From Rhodospirillales bacterium (GTDB taxonomy: Bacteria; Pseudomonadota; Alphaproteobacteria; Rhodospirillales_A; JACZKS01), in the NCBI GenBank assembly GCA_018648445.1, contig JABGRG010000015.1, positions 1 through 31,541 on the forward strand: a stretch of 31,541 nt of DNA. Direction: 5' to 3'. Position numbers and translations under genes: made by a program. The notes under the pieces are model-generated. The model was given only the letters and a program-made list of their open reading frames with translations, was not told the origin of the DNA and searched no databases. Position 1 is the first letter of the stretch. Every line of letters begins with the position of its first letter. Below, in pieces: positions 26,018 through 31,541 of this stretch.

Positions 26018-27397
26018 TTAAGCCCGCCGCCAGGTGGTTCCTTGCGCGCCGTCCTCAAGGACAACGCCTTGAGCAGCCAGTTCATCGCGAATTTCGTCGG
26101 AACGGGCAAAGTCCTTGGCCTTGCGGGCTTCGGCGCGCTCGACGATCAGGGCCTCGATTGCGCTTTCATCAACCGTCTCTGCTGCCGCCGGCTGCCATTT
26201 GAACCAATCCTCCGGGGCCTGTCTGAGCAAACCGAGAAGGTTACCACAGGCCATGAGGCGACCCTTTAGCTCGGCCCGTTCACCGGCATCGACAGCCTTG
26301 TTCAGCGCGCCAACCACTTCGTGCACATGGGAAATGGCCAACGGCGTATTGAGGTCATCGCACAAGGCGGCAATGAAGACGTCGGGCGCATCGGCGAGTG
26401 ACGCTTCCACATCTGCCGCATTGCGCAGGGCGGTATAACAACGGTCAAGCGTTTCCTTGGCCTGACGAACGCCATCCGCCATCCAGTTCAGGGGCTGGCG
26501 GTAATGGGTTTGCAGCATGGTCAGGCGCAGGGCTTCGCCGGGATGATCGTCAAGAAGTTCGCGCACGGTAAAAAAATTGCCGAGAGATTTCGACATCTTC
26601 TCGCCCTCGACCATCAGATAGCCGTTGTGCATAAACACCTTGGCCATGATGTCGGTGTCGTGGGCGCAGCGGCTTTGCGCGATCTCGTTTTCATGGTGCG
26701 GGAATATCAGGTCCTGACCGCCGCCGTGAATATCAAAAGTTTCGCCCAGATACTTCTTGCTCATGGCCGAGCATTCAATATGCCAGCCCGGACGCCCCCG
26801 GCCCCACGGCGATGGCCATCCCGGCTGATCCTCGGTGGACGGCTTCCAAAGAACAAAGTCGGCGGCGTCCTTTTTGTAATCCGCGATCTCGACCCGCGCG
26901 CCTTCGATCAGTTCGCGCCGCTTCAGCCGTGCAAGACGTCCGTAATCGGCCATGGACGGCACATCAAACAAGACGTGGCCGTCGTTCTCGTAGGCGCTCC
27001 CGCCTTCGATAAGGGTTTCGATCATGGTGACCATCTGCGCGATATGGTCGGTCGCGCGCGGCTCAATATCGGGCTCCAGCGCACCCAATTCGGCCATGTC
27101 CTCATGGAAGGCCGCCGTCGTGCGTGTGGTGATGCTTTCAATGGGTTCGTTTGCCTTTTTCGCGGCGGCGATGATCTTGTCGTCAACGTCGGTAATGTTG
27201 CGAACATAGGTGACATCGGAATAGAGCCGATTGAGAAGGCGGAAAAGCACGTCGAAGACGACCACCGGTCGCGCGTTGCCGATATGGGCGAAGTCGTAAA
27301 CCGTCGGCCCGCAGACATAGAGCCCGACCGAACCGGGCTTCAGCGGCGTGAATTGATCCTTGGATCGGCTTAGCGTGTTGTAGAGATGAAGGGTCAC
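26018..27397 (-). CDS. cysS: Cysteinyl-tRNA synthetase
   Basis: This class I aminoacyl-tRNA synthetase charges tRNA-Cys. The 459-residue length is standard. HIGN (residues 38-41), Cys29 of the CGPTVYD zinc site, [14 protein letters not shown] with the second zinc Cys, the HHENEIAQS histidine and the KMSKSLGN loop are all intact. GTG 27397 follows GAGGAAACT and starts [13 protein letters not shown], the usual N-terminus. It begins 16 bp after the gltX stop, so it is in one transcript with gltX and nadE. Confidence 0.96.
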   Translation of the reverse strand: MTLHLYNTLSRSKDQFTPLKPGSVGLYVCGPTVYDFAHIGNARPVVVFDVLFRLLNRLYSDVTYVRNITDVDDKIIAAAKKANEPIESITTRTTAAFHEDMAELGALEPDIEPRATDHIAQMVTMIETLIEGGSAYENDGHVLFDVPSMADYGRLARLKRRELIEGARVEIADYKKDAADFVLWKPSTEDQPGWPSPWGRGRPGWHIECSAMSKKYLGETFDIHGGGQDLIFPHHENEIAQSRCAHDTDIMAKVFMHNGYLMVEGEKMSKSLGNFFTVRELLDDHPGEALRLTMLQTHYRQPLNWMADGVRQAKETLDRCYTALRNAADVEASLADAPDVFIAALCDDLNTPLAISHVHEVVGALNKAVDAGERAELKGRLMACGNLLGLLRQAPEDWFKWQPAAAETVDESAIEALIVERAEARKAKDFARSDEIRDELAAQGVVLEDGAQGTTWRRA

Positions 27398-27413
27398 AGT
27401 TTCCTCGTTTAAC

Positions 27414-28745
27414 TCAACCGCCCATGCGATCCAACGCGCGCGCACGTCCGATCATGGGCAAAAGCAATTGCATATCCGGCCCCTTGTCCACGCCGGTAAC
27501 GGCCAGACGCAGGGCACGGGTCAAGGCGTCTGCCGATTGCCCCGATTTAGCGGCGACGGATTTGATCCACGCGGCCCAGGTTGTTCCGTCCCAGGGGTCG
27601 GGCGGCAACAGCTCGCGGGCCGTCAATATCAGGTCGAGATCCTCGATCACGCAGGGAACATCGCCAAAACAGACCCGATACCACTCATCGACCTCGGAAA
27701 AGCCGGAAAGGTTGGTCCGAACGGTTTCCCAGAAGTGGCGGTTCGCATGTTCAAGGTCCAACCGGGACAGCCTTTTTTCGACCATTTCAAACGGCATCAG
27801 GCCAAGTACTTTCGCGTTCACGCGCGCCAGTTTGGCCGTATCGAGTTTGGGGTCACCGGCCGTATAGTCCCGAATATCGAAGGGTTCCGCTATTTCAGAA
27901 AGTGACAGGCATGGCGCCGCCGAACGCCCCGTCCCCAAATTGGCCAGCACCGAGTTCAAAGCCATGGCCTCAATCCCCTCGCCGCGAAGGTTTTCGATGG
28001 CGGTCGGCCCCATTTCCTTGGAGATGACATGGCCTGCGTTGTCCATGATCAGCGGAAGATGCCCGAGGGCCGGAGCCACGGCCCCCAACGCCTTGAAAAT
28101 TTGGATCTGGGTCGCTGGTGTGGTTACGTGATCGACGCCACGGATGACATGAGTGACGCCATGGTCGATATCATCCACCGCCGACGGAAGAATATCCGCG
28201 AACACACCGTCCGCTCGCATCACGACCGGATCGCTCAAATTCGTCACATCAAGGGTTTGCGGCCCGAGGACAAGGTCGTTCCAGGACACCTCGCCATCAT
28301 CAAGCAAAAATCGCCAGTGCGGTTTGCGGCCCTCGGCCTCGAATTGTCGGCGCTGTCCGTCGGAAAGCATCAATCCGGCCCGGTCATAGATCGGTCGCAG
28401 ACCAGCCGCGCGCCGGGTCTCGCTGAATTTGCGTAACTCCGCAGCCGTTTCATAGCAACCATAGATGCGACCCGCAGCGCGCAGGCGATCAAAGGCCTCG
28501 CGGTAACGGTCCATGCGATCGGATTGACGGGCGAACTCATCCCACTCAAGGCCCAGCCACATAAGATCGCGCTCAATGGCGATGATCAATTCAGGAGGCG
28601 ATGTCGCCGGGTCCCGATCATCGAATCGCAGCAGGAACTTGCCTCCGGCCTTGCTGGCAAACAGCCAATTGATCAAAGCCATGCGGGCATTGCCGACATG
28701 CAATGGTCCCGACGCGTCGGGAGCGAAACGCACAACGGTATTCAT
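27414..28745 (-). CDS. gltX: Glutamyl-tRNA synthetase (short, GluRS2-type paralogue)
   Basis: This class I synthetase of 443 residues begins RFAPDASGPLHVGNARMALI with the HIGH-type HVGN motif. Alphaproteobacteria often carry two glutamyl-tRNA synthetases, and this short form resembles the second one. The KMSKS-loop position reads HVISKEMGPTAI instead of KLSKR, so Lys-Ser-Lys is reduced to Ser-Lys. It also aligns with the usual GluRS anticodon-binding region. It is transcribed after nadE (42-bp gap) and before cysS. It may be specialised or non-discriminating, but this is inference. Confidence 0.88.
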   Translation of the reverse strand: MNTVVRFAPDASGPLHVGNARMALINWLFASKAGGKFLLRFDDRDPATSPPELIIAIERDLMWLGLEWDEFARQSDRMDRYREAFDRLRAAGRIYGCYETAAELRKFSETRRAAGLRPIYDRAGLMLSDGQRRQFEAEGRKPHWRFLLDDGEVSWNDLVLGPQTLDVTNLSDPVVMRADGVFADILPSAVDDIDHGVTHVIRGVDHVTTPATQIQIFKALGAVAPALGHLPLIMDNAGHVISKEMGPTAIENLRGEGIEAMALNSVLANLGTGRSAAPCLSLSEIAEPFDIRDYTAGDPKLDTAKLARVNAKVLGLMPFEMVEKRLSRLDLEHANRHFWETVRTNLSGFSEVDEWYRVCFGDVPCVIEDLDLILTARELLPPDPWDGTTWAAWIKSVAAKSGQSADALTRALRLAVTGVDKGPDMQLLLPMIGRARALDRMGG

Positions 28746-28787
28746 ACCGAAACCTGTCCTTGGCCAAACCCTGTCATTGCCTACCGC

Positions 28788-30443
28788 TTAGGAGGTAAAC
28801 CGGTTCGTAATCGGGTAACGCCGGTCACGGCCGAATGCCCGATGCGATATCTTAACACCCGGAGGGGCCTGGCGCCGCTTGTATTCGGCCAAGTCCAACA
28901 TGCGCCATATGCGCCGCACCGTCGCCTCATCATAACCCGCCGCGACCACTTCGGCGACAGAACGTTCGCCCTCGACCAATGCCCCCAATATGGCATCGAG
29001 GTCGTCATAGGGCGGAAGCGTATCCTGGTCCGTCTGGTCGGGCTTCAATTCAGCCGAAGGCGGTTTGGTGATGACGCGCTCGGGCATGACGGCACCGTCG
29101 GGGCCCAGAACCCCGGCCGGACGCTCGGCGTTGCGCCAGCGAGACAGGGCAAACACGGTGGTTTTATAGACGTCCTTGAGCACCGAATAGCCGCCGCACA
29201 TATCGCCATAGATGGTGGCGTAGCCAACCGACATTTCCGACTTATTGCCCGTCGTCAAAAGCATATGGCCGAACTTGTTGGAAACCGCCATGAGAGTAAC
29301 CGCACGGGCGCGGGCCTGGATGTTTTCCTCGGTGGCGTCCGCCTCGCGCCCCGCAAACAAGTCTCCCAGCATGGAATTGTACGCTTCCATCGCCGGCTCT
29401 ATTGAAATGCTTTCAAGCCGGGAACCCAGAAGAGCCGAGATTTGTTCGGCATCCTCAATGCTTTCACGCGAGGTGTATGGCGAGGGCATGGCGATCAGCA
29501 AAACGCGATCCGGGCCCAGCGCATCCGCCGCGATCGCCGCGCTGAGCGCACTGTCGATCCCGCCGGACAGGCCCAGAACGACGCCGGGAAACCCGTTCTT
29601 TCCCACATAGTCGCGAAGCCCCGTTACCAACGCCCGGTAGATGGAACCCAGTTCCGAAAGAATGGGGGCGGGGACCGTTTCCTTGCACATCCAGCCATTG
29701 TCTCCGGCATGCCATTCGGTCAGGCGCACGTCCTCGGTCCATGGCTCCAATTGATGGGCAACACCCCCGACAGCGTTGAGGACGAATGAATGGCCGTCAA
29801 ACACCAACTCGTCCTGACCGCCGACCAGATTGACGTAAATGAGCGGCAATCCCGTCTCACCCACCCGGTCGCCCGCCAGCGCGCCGCGAACGTCGGGCTT
29901 GTCGAATTCAAAGGGTGAACCGTTGAGAACAACAAGAAGTTCCGCGCCGTCTTCCGCCAGTTTCCCGGCCACATGGGGAACCCACATATCCTCGCAGATC
30001 ATCACGCCAAGCCGCACACCCCTAAATTCCATAGGTTGCGGCAATTCCGCGGCGGCGAATACGCGTTTTTCATCGAAAACGCCGTAATTGGGTAGTTCGT
30101 GCTTTAGCGTGATCGCGCTGATTTCGCCGCCATCCAGCAAAAGAGCCGCGTTGAACAACTCGCCATCCACACGCCAGGGAGCTCCCAGTAGCACGGCCGG
30201 GCCGCCGTCACCGGTTTCGGCGGCGAAGGCCGTTACCGCATCCTCGATTCCCCGCTGAAACGACTGCTTGAGAACAAGATCTTCCAGAGGATAACCAGCC
30301 ACCGCCAATTCCCCGGTCACCATCAGATCGGCGCCAAGATCAGCCGCACGTGCGCGCGCCGCGCGCATCGTCTCGATATTGCCGCCGATGTCACCAACGG
30401 TCGGATTAAGTTGCGCCAGCGCGATGCCAATGCCTTCGGTCAT
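28788..30443 (-). CDS. nadE: Glutamine-dependent NAD+ synthase
   Basis: It makes NAD+ from deamido-NAD+, ATP and glutamine in the cytoplasm. The 551-residue two-domain enzyme has an N-terminal nitrilase-type glutaminase with the Glu45, Lys114, Cys150 triad (TGELAVAG, LKHELPNYG, VMICEDMW). The C-terminal synthetase has the P-loop LSGGIDSALSAAIAADALG. ATG 30443 begins MTEGIGIALAQLNPTVGDIGGN, as in homologues; the frame to 30479 is not supported. It is the first gene of the operon with gltX and cysS and starts divergently from the last gene of the window. Confidence 0.95.
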   Translation of the reverse strand: MTEGIGIALAQLNPTVGDIGGNIETMRAARARAADLGADLMVTGELAVAGYPLEDLVLKQSFQRGIEDAVTAFAAETGDGGPAVLLGAPWRVDGELFNAALLLDGGEISAITLKHELPNYGVFDEKRVFAAAELPQPMEFRGVRLGVMICEDMWVPHVAGKLAEDGAELLVVLNGSPFEFDKPDVRGALAGDRVGETGLPLIYVNLVGGQDELVFDGHSFVLNAVGGVAHQLEPWTEDVRLTEWHAGDNGWMCKETVPAPILSELGSIYRALVTGLRDYVGKNGFPGVVLGLSGGIDSALSAAIAADALGPDRVLLIAMPSPYTSRESIEDAEQISALLGSRLESISIEPAMEAYNSMLGDLFAGREADATEENIQARARAVTLMAVSNKFGHMLLTTGNKSEMSVGYATIYGDMCGGYSVLKDVYKTTVFALSRWRNAERPAGVLGPDGAVMPERVITKPPSAELKPDQTDQDTLPPYDDLDAILGALVEGERSVAEVVAAGYDEATVRRIWRMLDLAEYKRRQAPPGVKISHRAFGRDRRYPITNRFTS

Positions 30444-30567
30444 GTGTGTAAACCTGTACGGATAGAATCGGTGAGGCAACGTATGCGGCCCCTTTCACCC
30501 TGTCAACGTCACCTTGAAACAGCCGAAGTTCCGAAGGTCCGCCGAAAAATGAGAAAAACTCGCACTG

Positions 30568-30583
30568 TGTGACGAATTTCACA
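30568..30583. promoter_or_regulatory. CRP/FNR-family type operator, TGTGA-N6-TCACA
   Basis: TGTGACGAATTTCACA is a perfect 16-bp copy of the CRP-family palindrome. It lies between divergent nadE (start 30443) and the last gene (start 30692), about 109 bp upstream of the latter. The AT-rich stretch to its right could hold the -10. Whether a CRP, FNR or Dnr-type regulator binds cannot be told. Confidence 0.6.
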
Positions 30584-30691
30584 GCAATACCCGTAAAATT
30601 AAGGTAAAAAAGCGAAATTATCGGGACTTCGCGCTTTCAGCATATGTTTCTTTTTGTGCGCGGAAGGGCGGTGGGAGAGGCAGTTCTATCC

Positions 30692-31541
30692 ATGGGTAAA
30701 GAACCCAAAAAGGTTGAAGAGGTCGTCTGGACCGGCCAGTCGGATCGAACAGTGCGGAATGACGCCGAGTTTTATGAACCCGGCAAATCAGCCGTGGGCA
30801 AAGTTGCCTACAAAGAAACCGACGAGGCTCCGCCGAGCGCCAAAAAACACATCCCCGCCCCTGCCTCCAAGGCAGGGATTGCGCCCGCCCCCAAGCCCGC
30901 ATCGGCCCCCGCGAAAAGGCCGGCACCAGCACCCAAACCAGCACCCGCGCCACAAGCAAAACCAGTTCCCAAAGCAAAGCCCACGCCTACGCCCGCTCCC
31001 GCGCCCGCGCCCGCACAAGCGGCTACGGCGCGCGACAAGGGCCGGGTGATCGCGCAGACCGTCGTCGGTTCATTCGTTGATCGCATGAAGGCCGAAGCCC
31101 AGCGCAAGGGAGGAAGCCTGTCGCTGAACGACCTCGAGGCGCTTGATGAGGAATTCGAAGAAAAAACGGCGGCCCTTGAGGTTTTGTTTGAAAAAACCTT
31201 CGAAGATTTCGCCCGTACATATGCCAAAAGCGCTGGTGAAGAACGACGCGAGAACCCGTTTGATCGCCTGATTGTCGGCCCGTTTGAAAAGCTCCTTTCG
31301 GGAGGCAAGGGTCCAAGTACGGCCAAAGGCGGAATTTCTCGGCGCATTATGCCGGGCTTTTTCATGGCCCTGAACATAATGCTGGGTCCGGACGAGGTCG
31401 CAGCCTTTAGGGCCGAGGCAAAGGCTATTTTCGACCGCGTGAACAAGGCCCGCGACAACATCGATTGGCAAGCCTATTTCGCCGAGGCCAAGAATCTTCG
31501 CCTCAGCGTGTTGATTGCGATGGCCGTGCATTTTGCCAATC
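30692..31541 (+). CDS. Unknown protein with Ala/Pro/Lys linker (3' end beyond window)
   Basis: The frame is open from ATG 30692 to the end of the window (283 codons, no stop). The product starts MGKEPKKVEEVVWTGQSD, then has a low-complexity Ala-Pro-Lys stretch (about residues 75-110). A helical region rich in Glu, Lys and Arg follows, including ALDEEFEEKTAALEVLFEKTF. Its end, LRLSVLIAMAVHFAN, is hydrophobic, so a membrane or packing segment may follow. In-frame GTG 30671 and ATG 30644 are alternative starts. GGGAGAGG stands before 30692. No known domain was recognised. Confidence 0.7.
   Translation, partial: MGKEPKKVEEVVWTGQSDRTVRNDAEFYEPGKSAVGKVAYKETDEAPPSAKKHIPAPASKAGIAPAPKPASAPAKRPAPAPKPAPAPQAKPVPKAKPTPTPAPAPAPAQAATARDKGRVIAQTVVGSFVDRMKAEAQRKGGSLSLNDLEALDEEFEEKTAALEVLFEKTFEDFARTYAKSAGEERRENPFDRLIVGPFEKLLSGGKGPSTAKGGISRRIMPGFFMALNIMLGPDEVAAFRAEAKAIFDRVNKARDNIDWQAYFAEAKNLRLSVLIAMAVHFAN

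Overview
The window is about 31.5 kb of a GC-rich proteobacterial chromosome. The gene set points to an alphaproteobacterium, probably near Rhodospirillales: a COQ7-type ubiquinone hydroxylase, citramalate synthase, a short second-type glutamyl-tRNA synthetase, a DUF2333 protein, and a MaoC / solute-binding-like / CaiB operon. This placement is inference from protein families; no rRNA or other marker was available.

Layout. 1-482 is non-coding. 483-4694 (+) holds an M23 cell-wall peptidase, an MFS transporter, a rhomboid protease and a TauE/SafE permease. A Cys-rich lipoprotein (+) converges on clpB (-), and tRNA-Leu(CAA) lies just upstream of clpB. 8074-9989 (+) holds a DedA/VTT membrane protein, dsbB and coq7. 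trmJ and cimA (-) follow. 12724-14241 (+) holds a 38-codon candidate ORF, an Arg-rich small protein and a secreted lectin-like protein. 14254-17862 (+) holds a family-3 solute-binding protein, then a translationally coupled MaoC / signal-less binding protein / CoA-transferase set. 17.9-21.2 kb is an accessory islet. 21.4-24.2 kb has a DUF2333 gene (-), an enolase-superfamily enzyme (+) and a cyclic-nucleotide-domain protein (-). 24.35-26.0 kb has a cupin and an exported amidohydrolase (+). 26.0-30.4 kb is a nadE-gltX-cysS operon (-). The window ends inside a divergent Ala/Pro/Lys-rich gene.

The most unusual material is of three kinds. (1) Two copies of a 268-bp element lie in opposite orientation around dsbB-coq7. 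Their 34-bp terminal inverted repeats and internal hairpins differ between copies but match within each copy. Both appear to have inserted into the TA of a stop codon. (2) The islet is framed by inverted REP-like hairpins and a perfect 16-bp inverted repeat. It contains arrays of TCACCGGAAC / CTGTCACCGTAATAC / CCGGGACAGCTTA units, an alginate-lyase-like gene broken by a 5-bp duplication, and two lipoprotein genes. (3) There are small regulatory and coding signals: a perfect TGTGA-N6-TCACA operator and a 38-codon ORF with a perfect Shine-Dalgarno. Nothing in the window is a CRISPR, prophage or complete transposase gene.
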